61,992 bases of DNA from Kalaharituber pfeilii (Eukaryota > Ascomycota > Pezizomycetes > Pezizales > Pezizaceae), in contig WHUZ01000160.1 of assembly GCA_015179045.1 (NCBI GenBank), forward strand, positions 1 through 61,992, given 5' to 3'. Position numbers and translations under genes: made by a program. Positions 15,766 to 28,392 of the stretch are shown here, in pieces (within the stretch, counting starts at the first letter, position 1; every line of letters starts with the position of its first letter). The notes under the pieces were generated by a model. That model was not told the DNA's origin. It saw only the letters and a program-made list of their open reading frames with translations, and made no database searches.

Positions 15766-16750
15766 TCCATCACAGTCAGTTATGTCGTCAGGGCAGCTCA
15801 CGGCTGTGGCGCAAAATGCGGAGACATGCCAAATGCAAGGAGAGTGGATGAATGCAGTGATCTGAAAGGTTTCTACTTAGTTCTCCGAATATGCAAGGCA
15901 CATCCAGCTCAATCCCGTTCTCGCATGTGATTTTAGTGGTTTGTTATGTAGATTTCTCCGAGCAATCGGGTGGGGCGCATCCAGGAACATGATCCATGGA
16001 TTGATCTGCTTTTCCTACTATTTTCCACGTGTTGTTGCCTCCCAGGAAGTTGTTGCCGAGTTTGTCCTTTTTGCGGAGAATTCTGACAAACTTGTGCTGA
16101 TGTACCCCACATGATCAGTCCTTTTTTTTGCCTCACATGTAAGGGGTTCACGGATTTTCAGAATGTGAATTGTGGATAACCGCCATGCCTGGACCGTGTT
16201 AGAATTTGCTTCTGGTACATTCTTTGGTAAGTTTTGATTGAGGCCTCCAATCTCTTTCTCCATTCAAGGAATATGTGATTCAGACGCTGCTTATTCTCGG
16301 CACTTCAGCAAGTCCAGCAGTCAAAAGAAAAAGGACGTGTTGCTGATATAGGGCTATAAACTAAAAACTTCATCAGTATAATCTCTCCAACTGCTTTGCC
16401 GTTTACTATGGAGTTCGTTGGATAAAACTGCATACCAGTATTTTGATCGTTTGGCTAAGCCCGAGAAGTGAGTGTAGATAGTGAGGCGACTTGGTGCGAA
16501 ATGGCTTGCACATTGGCAAGGCGTTCAAATGCTAGCTGTGATGCTTGGTAGCTGACAATATGAAACTAGGATACAAAACCGAATTTGGTCATTATTTAGG
16601 GACCTGCTTTGTTTGAAAAGAAGTTTTGATTCTCCGTCAGAGCTGCTAACAGCAGCAGGTAACTGGTAGCTAAAATAGTCAGAACATAACCTGCCATGAA
16701 CTGCGTGGACAATCACAAACTACGGAGTAGATTTAGTTCGTTAGTCCGAC

Positions 16751-16795
16751 GGCTGGCTTACTAGACTAGGCTGGCTTACTAGACTAGGCTGGCTT
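16751..16795. repeat. 18-bp tandem repeat, 2.5 copies
   Basis: The unit GGCTGGCTTACTAGACTA occurs at 16751-16768 and 16769-16786, with a half copy to 16795. The copies are identical, so the duplication is recent. Confidence 0.92.
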
Positions 16796-16971
16796 CTGTT
16801 TTCATTTTTTTTTCTCCTTGAGGGTGCAGGCAGAAAATCCCCCTGCGATGGCAACCCCCGCATTTTAATGTCATGTATATTTTCCATATATTATGATATT
16901 ATTATTCGCATTCGCCAGATTTGGATAACCCTGCTCTATGCGGTAATAACTCTAACCATAGGCTTACGGAC

Positions 16972-17004
16972 AGTCTGGTTGCACTACGATAGTGCAACCA
17001 GACT
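16972..17004. repeat. Perfect inverted repeat, 15-bp arms and 3-nt loop
   Basis: AGTCTGGTTGCACTA (16972-16986), then CGA, then the exact reverse complement (16990-17004). There is no coding context and no T run after it, so it is not an obvious terminator. It may be a cruciform or a remnant of a small palindromic element. Confidence 0.9.
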
Positions 17005-17291
17005 AGGCAAACGGATGTCTCCTGCAATTGAAAATGTCGTAATCTGGTTTTCCATAGTCAGAAAAGTCCTGGAAAAAGTAAAACTAAAGCTTGAATAAGA
17101 CGGATCTATGTTCCTGTCCAATAATAGCGAGCAAAAGAAGAGTAAACCATCTCAGGTATTTTGCCAACATTTCTTCACCTTCAAATATTCTTTCAACTTG
17201 GAATTTGCACGAAAAACCTGCGAAGCTCTAAAGCTACTAACCTCCGCTATGAGGACATAGCTAATTTCGGACCTGGACGTTGAAAATTCTG

Positions 17292-17299
17292 AAAAAAAA

Positions 17300-17353
<54 letters not shown>

Positions 17354-17359
17354 AAAAGC
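17292..17359. repeat. A-rich tract, about 65 nt
   Basis: Long A runs are broken by single G residues. No target-site duplication or retroposon body is recognisable on its left side. Confidence 0.85.
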
Positions 17360-17949
17360 ATCCTTACATCACCTACCAAGAGTTTTGTGCATGTGGATGC
17401 ATGTGGGCAGGGGTACTTGTGTATGGCTATCGATCGGTAGTTGCCCGCATTGGTTTTTGCTTGCAGCTTCGTTGAACCCTTGCCAAACCCTAACAATTGC
17501 ATAAGGATAAAAGGGATAATCTCCAATACAGTGGCAGTTGGGTATGGGATATCATTTTCTCACTCCTGTATTTGCTTGATCCTTGGTCCACATACCCCCC
17601 ACAACAAAAGCCGACACTATCAATACCTTGTCCGTTATCATAGTAGAGAAGTGGCCACGAAACCCTTAGTTCGGATGGTACTTCTTAAATATAAAGAATC
17701 AGTTCAAGTACAACATGCAGATCGCATGGCATGGACCACAGAACATTGGCCCTGGCATGGATGAGCACAGGGAGGTGGGGGGAGGCGATATGGTGACAGC
17801 GAATGAGTGAATGAAGCCTTTAACTGACTTTCTCGCTATCATAGCCCAGACGGATTATTGTGAGAATGACTTAGCAGTGACTGGTGGCAGAAATTAGATG
17901 CAACATGTAGAGTACTTTAAACCAAGGAAAGAGAGAGGGCTGGACGCAG

Positions 17950-20340
17950 TAGTGGTAAGTGCTTTGGGGGGGGGGGTGCAGCACGACGAGGTAAAGCAGC
18001 AAATTGCAAGTACATGTACATGGTACATAGTCGATTGGGTGCTTGGATGGCACGAACTGCAATAGCGCGGTCGAGAGGGGAGTTGGGCCTCTCAACGCCG
18101 CATCCCAGCACACACCGCGGGCCGGCCAACAGAAGGAAGCAAGTAATGCGGGCGCAGAGGAGTTCGGAAAGCACTGGATGTCCGGAGAAGAGGCAGCTAC
18201 TGCTGCCATAGGCGCACCCACGGGGCAATTCAAGGAGAGTCCTCAGGGGGTCTTGTCTCGGGGTCGCTGCGAGCTGCGTTTTGCTGGAGTTCCAGTGGTT
18301 GGCCGGCACGCTGGCGGGGGGGTGTGGGAAGCACAAGGCAGTTGTTCTGAGGGCTCAGGAGTGCGGAATGGCTGACAGACGGGCAGCAGGAGGAGGGTGA
18401 GCAGCCTCGACGGGCGGGGGGCGGGGAGCGTGTGAGTGAGTGTGGGGTGGGGTGGCGGGGGGGTATCATGCGCGCAAGCCCAGACTGCGGGGGGGGTGCG
18501 CAGCGCTGGGCGGACAAGGCAGCCAGTGGCGCGCCCGCCAGAGGGTACGGCGTATCTCAGCGGACGGGGTGCAATTGCAACGCTTCACGCAGCCCCGAGA
18601 GATCTGGCATATAAATTGCAGGGCTCGCGACGTCGGCCCACGAAGTATCACGCACGCAAGCACGCACTTGAAGCAACTCGGGCTCAGGTGCCTGGCCGCG
18701 GCGTGCCCCGCGCTGCCCCACTCGGCCTAAGAAGAAGAAGCATTTGTGCTTGCCTGCGCCGTCAAACAACTGGCTGGCACCCGGCGCCGGTGTGCTGCTG
18801 CTGCTGCTGCTGCTGTGCTGCTGCTGTGCTGCTGAGCTGCCCTCCGAGGCGTCGGCCACTGAAGTGCGTCCCTGGGCCCGCGGGCACTTGTTTGATCGAT
18901 AGCAGGCCGCAGCAGCTTAACGGCCCCTCCGCCCCTCCGCTCCCGCCGCCGCCCCCGCCCCCGCTGCCCCCGCTGCCCCCGCTGCCCCCGCCCCCGTCCC
19001 TCCCTCCTCCCTCCTCCCTCCTCCCCCCTCCCTCCTCCCTCCTCCTGCCCTCCTCCCACGCTCTTGCCGCCCGCACCGCTCTCATATTTACTCGCACCGT
19101 ACTCCCACAAAGTAGCCTTCCTTGCATTCTTGATCGCCCATCTCAACCCTCCCGGCAGCCGTTCGCGTGCAGGGCCTCTCACGGAACGAAGCGACAGGCC
19201 CCAAAAATAATACCCCCCACCCCCCACCCCCCACCCCCCACCCCCCACCCCCCCAGCCCCACCTACCAGATACGCTTGCCTCACAGCCCCCGTTGCCTAC
19301 CGCTCTTCTATTTGTTTTAATTTTCATTCCTTCGCATCTTTTAGCCTTTTCACCTCCCCCACCCCCCCCCCGTTGCTTCCCGTTCGTTGCACTAGGCGCA
19401 ATTACGCCAGGCACACCTGGCACGCCAGCCCGTCGTAGAGTCTGTAAACGAGCGCAGAGCATTGGAACGGATCGCCAATCCCGTCGTTCCCCCCCCCCCC
19501 CCCCCCCAGCACCAGCTTATCCAGACGGCTCTTCTACCCCTCCCAAGACCGACCTGCGCCCAGCTCGTCCTGCTGTGCCATCCCCTCTGCACTACATCTG
19601 CTCTCGTCGTACAGCTCACCGCCATAGCATAGACTTCAGAAGCTAGCTAGGAAATCGCAAAATGAATTGCCGTTAGCAGGGAGACCACGAGATCAGAACA
19701 GCCTTAGTACATCCACCATCGGCATTGCTTCGACCGAAGGGCTTTCTCACTAACAGGCTCAGCAACGCCCTCTTGCTGCTTACTTCGCTTTTGCCTCTCG
19801 CCCTCCCCCTCGCCCTCCCTCCCCCTCGTCCCCTTCACCGCCCCCCCACCCTTCCCCCTCTCCCAAGCCGGGACTCTAACACTCCCCCATACGACGCTAG
19901 AAGACTAAAACGACTAGAGCACAACCCCCGCCTGGCGCCGTACTCCCATCCTGCCACGCCCGGGATTCTCGACTGCCTTCCGCCTGCCACATACAGCGCC
20001 AGTCCTCCCCCTCTCACCCCCCCCCCCCCCCCCCCCCCCGGCCCGAGCGGCAGCGCAAACCCCCGCTGTGCGAAGAACCTAGCAAATACCAGCGCATTCG
20101 AGGAAAAAAAAATTATACACAGCAGCACTGGCGCTCCTCGGAAGGAAAAGAGGAAGGCACAGGCGCAGGGGCCGCACCGTTGAGCAAGAGCGGGGCACAC
20201 ATAACGACCAGGCAGTTGCAAGGGACAACACAGAAGAGAGGTTGCGTGAGGCATTCAAAAGGGGGTATAGCGAGGACGAACAGAGCGTAGGGGCCTGGCA
20301 GCCTGCGGTACCGGTTGGCGTATCGCGGCTGGGTCGGTGC
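17950..20340. repeat. GC-rich low-complexity island upstream of the histidine kinase gene
   Basis: More than 2 kb of GC-rich simple sequence leads to the kinase start. It contains G runs at 17967-17976 and near 18310-18500, (CTG)n at 18793-18836, CCGCTGCCC repeats at 18955-18990, CCTCCCT repeats at 19000-19050, about six ACCCCCC heptamers at 19212-19254, and C runs at 19489-19507 (19) and 20017-20039 (23). A TATA-like CTGGCATATAAATTGCAGGG lies near 18604-18623. ORFs of up to 294 codons cross it in overlapping frames on both strands, which is what stop-free simple sequence gives. It is best read as promoter plus long 5' leader of the kinase gene. Confidence 0.55.
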
Positions 20341-23300
20341 ATGCCTAGCAGGAGTAGTGTTATGTCTTCTCCGACTGGATCACCGGGAGCCGGGGGCTCT
20401 GGGGGAGCTTCAAATACCCATACTTCCACTTCCCCACGGATATCACGGTATTACCCCCCCCATTTTCAACCACACCAGCATCAATATCCCTCCCAAACGC
20501 TGATTGGGTTCAATCCTCACTCCGCTATTGCTACAACAATACCGATCACAACAAGTTTACCTGCAGCAGTCATCAATGAAGGAATAATTGCTAATGGTGC
20601 AATAAGTGGAACACTGCCATTAAGTTTAGGTATGGGCCCTCAAGGCCCTAGAGTGCAAAAGACTGCTGCGCCCACAGGATCACCCTCGGCTGCAGGTGCA
20701 CTAGCTTCTCCGCCTATTGGGAGCGCGACAATTAATGGAGGAGGGCTTTCTTCTGGAGGTTCGGTTCTATCATCTACAGCTGTTTCACCCTCCAGCACTG
20801 CCTCTGGCAATATGTCAGTGGGTAGTAGTGGGAACTCCAGTTCCATCAATACTAGATTACCGTACGGTATCATCATGGATCGAGGCGATGTGAATGAAGT
20901 GGTAGGGGGTGGTACGGAGGTCGTCATTGGTGGGGAATATGCGGAATTTTCAGTTACCACTCCTGAGAAGGAAATAGAAGGCGAAAAGGAAGATGAAGAT
21001 TTGAGTGATAGAATGGGTAGTAGCCGGAGCAGCTCAGCATCGACAGTCATACCCTTGTCACAAAGCTCGACAGTCGATAGCGATCATTGGACTAGCTTGG
21101 ACGCAGAACCGAAGATACATCTTTCACTTGATGAAGATTCCCATGAGGACAACTGCAAATCGCAACTTGGGGCCTGGAAAGATCTGAGACTTGTGTATGC
21201 TATTGTAAGAGAGAAATTCTTCCGTAGTGCTTTTTCATGCTAGATTTGATCTTCACTTTCGACTGACAAACGTACTAGAACCATTTACAAGTATATCGTG
21301 CTGTCACAATTGCAACTGGGAAACCCGTTCTTCTCAAGCTTTGTCTTGTTAATCATCTGGAAACTTTGTCCCTCCTTCGCCATGAATGGAAGCTTATGTC
21401 TGGTACATCGTCATTCTCATCAGTCAGCTCTCTTCCGTCGTCCCAAGGATCTTCGCTCTCGTTATCACAACAGCAAAATATGCACCTTCCAACCTCATTG
21501 CATGTCCTACCAGGGGTCGTGCGCCCTATAGCGTGGGACTACTTGCCCGACGGTGGAATGACTCTTGTGTACGAGGATGACGCTACAATTCCCAATGTTA
21601 GAGAGGCGTTTCTTCCGGATAATAAGCCAATTAAACTCATCAATGGAGAGACGCTGAACGGGGCCACTCCAAAAATACGGCAACAGTTACATGCAGCAGC
21701 GAAGCCTCGAACGAAAGCAGACATCATCAAAATCCTAACAGTTATTTCCAGTGTCGTCTCGGTTCTTTCTGATGCCCACCGGCTTGGTATTACACACAAT
21801 AACATAAATTCATTCTCAATTCTTGTCAGCAAGAGTGGCAAAGGACGGTTAAGTGGATGGCATCTTGCATCAAGACTAGAGAGAGAAGAAGCGACTCGTA
21901 GTACCGGACAGTCTCTTATTAAGGACAATCCCGCACCCCTTCAATACATCGCACCGGAATGCACAGGAAGGATGAACAGATCCGTAGATTATCGCGCAGA
22001 CTTTTACTCATTAGGTGTTACGCTTTATGAGCTATGCGTTGGATTTTTGCCGTTCCGTTCAACTGATCCTTTGGAATTGATTCACCAGCATATAGCTCAG
22101 CAGCCGATACCCCCTTCTGAGATTAATTTAACAATACCTCCTGCTTTGAGTACTGTAATTATGAAGTTGCTCATGAAAAATGCGGAGGACAGGTACCAGA
22201 CGTCATCAGGACTGAAAGCAGATTTAGACTCAATAATCAAGAGGTTGACAAAGGGTGAGCCTTTGGATAGTGCCAAGGTGGGCGAGTTGGACAACACCAG
22301 TCAGTTCATAGTGCCCGAGAAGTTATACGGCAGAGAAGAAGTTGTCAAAAGGCTGGAGCATGCTTATGAGAATATTACCAAGTACGGAGGGTGCAGCATC
22401 GTTGTGGTATCGGGAACGAGCGGCATTGGCAAATCAAGGCTAGTGAATGAGCTGCAGCGAAAGGTAGTGGAGAACAAAGGTTACTTTACAACAAGCAAGT
22501 TTGACCAGTACAAACGGGGGTTTTCATTCTTCACCTTGATACAGACGCTTCAGGACCTTGTGCGTCAAGTTCTGTCTGAGTCAGCAACCAGCATCAGCAG
22601 ATGGCGAAGCGAAACTTCAAAAGCATTTGAGGAGAGCAAAGATGCGGGTGTGCTAATGGATGTCATCCCGGAAATAAAACTACTCCTTGGACCAGAATAT
22701 AACTTTGAACCCATTGCCTGTCTAGGGCCGTCAGAGCGGGAGAGCCGGTTTAAAAGTGTGTTCATCAGGCTCCTGGCGGTATTTGCTAGAAGAGGGGTAG
22801 TGATGTTTCTGGATGATTTACAATGGTGTAGTGGAAGTGAGGTCAACCTAATCAATACTATTGTCAGGGAAGCTGCACGAAGCGGAACTGGTGATACAGG
22901 CGCTATTCAAAAGATTCTTCTGATTGGCGCTTATCGGGAAGGGGATGTATCCTCTGATCACCCACTCACGGCAATGCTAGACTTTTTCCGGTCTGCGAAA
23001 GCTCTGGATTTTTTGAATGATGGAGTAACGCAGAGAAGTGGCCACCACCCTAGGAGGGAAGGTGGAACAAAGGTGGAAGTCATTGATATTGAACTAGGGC
23101 CTTTGGACCAAGACAGTGTGGGAAAAATGATAGGAGACACGCTGCATCGAGTACCTCATCTCCTCAATCCGGACGGACCTCCAGCAGATCCGGATATGCA
23201 AACCCTGACTGAGTTGGTGTTTGTGAAAACTGGGGGAAATGCTTTCTTTGTTACTCAGTTGCTGAAGTCATTACATCGTGATGGACACATTGTGTTTGAT

Positions 23301-26300
23301 TTTGAAGCCAAGAAGTGGAGATTTAGTTTGAGTGGTGTTGATACAGAAGGCTTGCCGCCTACGATAGTAGACTTATTAGTCAAGCAAATGAGAGGATTAG
23401 ATGAGGAGACGAGGTCGGAGATGGTAGTGGCAAGTTTCCTTGGTGGGATCAACATTGGTCTAGATATGCTTGCCTGGGCTTGTGGTAAGGAGCCAGCAGA
23501 CACTGCAGACGGTCTATGGGGAGCTCTTGAAGTGAGTATTTACTCTTACTCCAAATTACTGGCAACAGGTGTTCTGACTCGTGTTTAGGCTGGATTGATT
23601 TTGCCCATGTCGTCTAACTATAAGTTGCCTCTAAGCTTCGACAAGAAGAGTTCACCAACTACTCCAGGTATTCCACAGCATTCAATGCCAGGTTCTTATT
23701 TCCCGCCAGATTTATTGCATGAACCTAAGGATGAAACTGTTGAGATATCGTACCGCTTCTTGCACGACCGTGTACAACAGGCTGCGTACTCTCTCGTACC
23801 GCTTGAGGAGAGGGCTGCTTTGCATAAACAGATAGGAGAACGTCTTCTGGCAAAAGTATCCGAGGACGAACTTGATGGAATATTATACGAAGTTGTCAAT
23901 CAACTCAACCATTGGCTTTCACCACTAAGTCCAGCAGAACGGGATCGCTTAATGGACCTTAACTTGCGGGCAGGGAAGAAGGCAATGGCTGCAACTGCTT
24001 TTGGAGCCGCGTTGGAGTATTTCCAGGTAGGAAAGGCACTACTGGATGCTTCAGAGGAGGAAAAAAGGTCTTACGCACTATCCCTCAACTGAATTTGTGC
24101 ATAACTAACCTTTTTATGCGCTTAGATCTAATGTAGCATCCCACTCTGAGACAGAAGGTATTGATCCAACCGCTCTGGAAGTCAACTTAGCGCTCATTGA
24201 GGGTCATTTTGCGCAATACAACTATCAGGAAAGCATTCGCCTTGTTGAGCAGATCTTGCCAAGATGTATCAAGCCAAGAGACACGGTAAGGTGTTTGATG
24301 CAAAAGATGAATTGTTTACTAGCCCAGGGCAAGTTGCATGAGACCATAGTCACCGGACTCCTTGGCTTGAGTACACTAGGATGGGAGGTTCCTATCGACG
24401 ATGAAGAAGCAAGGATTCATGCATCAATGATGAGACCGCGAATTATGCTTGATGTCAGTCAAATCAGGGCAATTGCGCAAATGCACACACTTCAGGAGGA
24501 AAACCTTATTTTACTACAAGAAATAGTATCCATTCTTCTTTTGCCGGTTTCCATGGCTAGGCCAGTTTTGCTTCCCTCGGTCTGCTTCACATCAGTTGCC
24601 ATATCCTTGGAATATGGTGTTTCTACGGCAGGGGCATATGCAATGCTTTTGAGTGGGGTCATTCTTGGTGCGGAGGGTACCCAAGAAAATCTCCAGCGGA
24701 GTTTTCATTTTGGGAAGCTTGCTATACACTTGATAGAGAAAGAATCACCCCCACCAGCAATAGCTCCTGCAATCTACCAAGTCTATGCAAGTCATATTGG
24801 AGTCTTCCATCAACCAATGAGTGAGGTTTTACGGTACCTGCAACAGGCTGCTAGTACCGGCCAGGTAGTGTTTAACGTGGACTATACATGCTTTGCGTTG
24901 TAAGTAAATATATATTTTTACCTTCGGTGTTGACTGCTAACGGGTACGTAGAGCGGAGATTCCTTTTTTTGGAATGTTTGGCGGTGAGCCCCTGGGAGTA
25001 ATCCATGGAAAGATGCTTCTCAATAAGCCATCAATTCGAAAGTATAAGCAAAGATTTGGGCAATGGTGGTTAGACATGCCTTTGCAATTCGTTCTCAACT
25101 TACGCGGACAAGGAAATGCGGACCCTTTGAATTTTGCTGGCGAATTGTTGGGAACAAATGAAGATATTGACCGTATGATATCTGGGGAAAGCATGAGCCA
25201 TGGATATCTCTTTAGCATGTTGCGCCTGGTAGTAGCGACCCTTTTCAATAAGTATGACGTCGCTGCAGACCTTGCTACGAATTACTGCGAACCTCTCAAT
25301 GAGTCTATGGTTGGAACATTTTACTGCGCCCTGGCGGAATTCTACTCTGCAGTTGCCTTTCTGGAGCTTGGCCCCGATAAGCTGAGTAGCCAGCAGAAGC
25401 AGATGCTGGACAGGAATCTGAAGGATGTGCGGGAGTGGTCATACAATGCTAAAGGGACCTTCCTGCACAAGTGCATATTCCTGGAAGCTGAGAATGCAAG
25501 AGTTGCCGGTGAGGATCACTTCAAGATCCTGGACAAATACGAAGACGCCATCAGTTTGGCAAAGCAAATGTGCTACTGGCAGGACGCTGCATTCTTCAGC
25601 GAGCGCTGTGGCTTGTGGATCAGAAGGTTTTCCAAAAGGCGGAGTATACCATTCTTCAGTGACGCTTTCCAGCTATATACAAAGTGGAATGCAAATGCAA
25701 AAACGGCAGATCTCCGGCGCCAATATGGTGAAGTACTTTTCACAAGAGGTATGAACTATCATTTTATGCACAATGACGTACTACTAAGCCCTTTTTATTA
25801 CCTAGATCCTCCTCGACCAGGAATGAATAGAGGAGAAAGCGATACTATGCTTCAGACTACCAGTGGTATAAGCAATGTATTGAATATGAATGGTCCCCCG
25901 TCACCTCGGCCATCGCCGCGGTCTTCTAGGATATATCAGACCGATTATGGCTTTGACCAGGGGTCATTACACCACCATTCACCCTCTCTTTCATCGGCAA
26001 AGGATCTATACCCTACAGAGCACGAGGATGGATTCTCGCAGGCTTCCTCAATAAAAAACGAGGGGAACACTCTGGGTTCGGAACTCGATTTTCGAACTGT
26101 ATTGAAAGCAAGCTTAGTGATCTCAGAAGGAATTCATTTGGAAGAGGTCGTTGTAAAGTTGATGAAGAGTGTCCTACAAACCGCTGGCGCTGACTATGGG
26201 GTATTGATATTGAGAGAGGACGGGGATTTGCATATTGAGACAGTTGGATCCATCGATACGGTGGAGATTTTGGAACACGAGCCACTGCATCAAAGACCTG

Positions 26301-28392
26301 ACCTGGTTCCAGTTAGTGTGATTAACATTGTTGCCAACTTGGGAGAGCAGATCGTTCGCGACAGTGATGACTCCAAATTTGACACCACATATGGACGGGA
26401 CAGCTACTTTCGTGACAAAAGGCCAAAATCTGTACTCTGCATGCCCATTCAAAATCAGCTGAAAACGGTACGTAATGAGATGATTGAAGCTAGATCGATT
26501 TACGGTTCTGATGTTACGCCTCAGATGGGAGTTTTGTATCTCGAGAATAAACTTGTCAATCATGCCTTCACCAGGCAGAGACAAGAGTTACTGAATTTAC
26601 TGTGCACTCAAGCAGCTGTGACCATTGATAAAGCGCGTTTGTATCGTCAAATGGAATTAGCGAAGCGAGCAGCAGAGGAAGCAACGGCTGAAAAATCAAC
26701 GTTTTTGGCAAATATGAGTCATGAAATCCGTGAGCTTACCATGTATTCCATTCTATGTGCGGAATTTACTAATCTCTTGTTTGTCTTCAGGAACTCCATT
26801 TAATGCCCTATTGTCTTGTTCGATATTCCTGCTAGACACTGAGTTGTCCCAGCAGCAGAGAGAGTATGTTGAAACAATCAAGAACTCCGCTGTGCTAACC
26901 CTCCAAATCATCGACGGCATCTTGGACTTTTCAAAGATTGAGCACGGTGTAATTGAGCTACAAATATCACCGTTTTCGCTCAGGGACACTATTGAGAGTT
27001 CATTACAGCTTGTTGCAGAGCCTGCTGCGACAAAAAATCTGGAGTTAGCTTACTCCAATTTGTGTCCAAATATTAGTCAGGTCTTTGGGGATATTACACG
27101 ATTTAGGCAATGTGTGGTTAATTTGATTGGGAATTCTGTTAAATTTACACAGTCTGGACACATATTGGTAACGACAAAGGCAGAAAAAGAAAAAGAGGGC
27201 ACGAAGTACAAAATTACTGTGTCGGTAGAGGATACTGGTATTGGTATTCCACAAGAAGGGTTTTCAAAGTTGTTCAGGGCATTCTCGCAGGTGGACTCCT
27301 CTGCCCGAAGGACATATGGCGGGACGGGGCTTGGTCTTGCCATTTCCAAGAAGCTGGCGGAAATGATGGGGGGTGACATCTGGTAAGCATGCTCTTCCAC
27401 CTGCGAAAGTACAGATATTGATAAACATAAAGGTTTGAGAGTGAGGAAGGCCGAGGTTCCACATTCTACCTAACAATTGTTGCCGATGTGGAGGAGAAGC
27501 AAATGGAACCAGACAAACGTCTTGTGGGAAAAAGGGCCATCGTTGCCGACACGCATCCAATCTCTTCCAGTATCATGTGCAAGGAGCTGGAGGCTGAAGG
27601 ACTAATCACAACGCGCACTAGCAGTGTTGATGCTACACTTCGTGCCATGCGCGACAGTGGGCCCGGTACCTACAGCTTTGCACTTGTGGATATCTCCATC
27701 GACAAAACCTGTGCAATATGCGATAAGATTGCGGAGATTGACCCCCTTGTCCGCACAGTGGTTATGTCAGGGTTTGGGGCCAACATAGGAGCAAATACGC
27801 AATCAAAGAATATAGGAAGGACGTTTGTAAGACCGGCGCCAAGATGGAGATACATGCAGGCGATACTAGAAGCGTCGGATAGCAGCAATAAGAAGCCGCC
27901 GGATTTGGACACGCTCAAGATGCTAGCGACACATTACCCACTGAGGATACTTCTTGCAGAGGACAATGATGTGAATACGAAAGTGGCCTTGCAGCACCTG
28001 AAGCGAATGGGGTATTCGGCTGAACATGCTAAGGATGGGGTTGTAGCACTGGAGAAATGTGCTTCGGCGGCTGCTCGGAATGAACAGTTTGATGTGAGCT
28101 AACTCATTGCATTTGTGCGTAGATACAAGAAGTACTGATATGACTGCAGGTGATTTTGATGGACGTACAAATGCCGAGAAAGGACGGAATACAGGCTAGT
28201 ACGGACCTGTACAAGATATACCCGAACGCAAAGAACCGCCCGACGATCATTGCACTCACAGCGAACGCCACAGCTGGAGATAAAGAGAAGTGTATGGATG
28301 CCGGCATGACAATACATATACCAAAACCCATTCTCCCTGAAGAGCTAGCCAGGGCGCTGAAGAGTGTGGTTCCATTGAGTATGAAAAACTGA
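20341..28392 (+). CDS. Group X hybrid histidine kinase (pseudokinase-AAA-GAF-HisKA-HATPase-receiver)
   Basis: Exons are 20341-21204, 21279-23531, 23589-24067, 24126-24899, 24952-26729, 26791-27382, 27433-28093 and 28150-28392, totalling 7644 nt and 2547 residues. All phases match; six donors are GTAAG/GTGAG-like, the third (GTCTTA) is weak. The start is the first in-frame ATG; the frame stays open upstream only from a TTG. Domains in order: Ser/Thr/Gly-rich disordered region (1-280); protein-kinase-like fold (about 290-600) with HNN in place of the catalytic Asp motif; AAA_16-type ATPase (Walker A GTSGIGKS near 667, Walker B VVMFLDD); a long helical region; GAF (about 1838-2020); HisKA with H2047 in NMSHEIRTPFN; HATPase with NLIGNSVKFT, DTGIGIP and GGTGLGLAI; a degenerate receiver (about 2276-2395); and a canonical receiver with LLAEDND and phospho-acceptor D2472 in LMDVQMP. 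The plan is that of Mak2/Mak3 and Chk1, which feed the phosphotransfer protein and stress MAPK pathway. No transmembrane helix is seen, so it is probably cytosolic. Confidence 0.97.

Larger units (their letters stand above)
13095..17949. other. Intergenic region without a convincing gene
   Basis: The stretch just right of 13094 is the promoter side of the DUF1349 gene. The remainder contains T runs at 13603-13616 and 13701-13721, a TAAA/TAAAA microsatellite at 15708-15765, an 18-bp tandem repeat at 16751-16795, a 15-bp perfect hairpin at 16972-17004, and an A-rich run with sparse G at 17292-17359. A GC-richer patch at 14800-15140 resembles promoter DNA, but no gene follows it on either strand. 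ORFs here are under 125 codons and lack family features. Confidence 0.55.

Noticed and set aside
18436..19320. 294-codon plus-strand ORF and overlapping minus-strand ORFs
   Set aside because: Composition follows CTG, CCT and CCCCCCA repeats; the strands mirror each other. More likely leader DNA of the histidine kinase gene.
20242..20340. N-terminal extension of the histidine kinase
   Set aside because: The extended frame begins at TTG, not ATG; the first in-frame ATG is at 20341.
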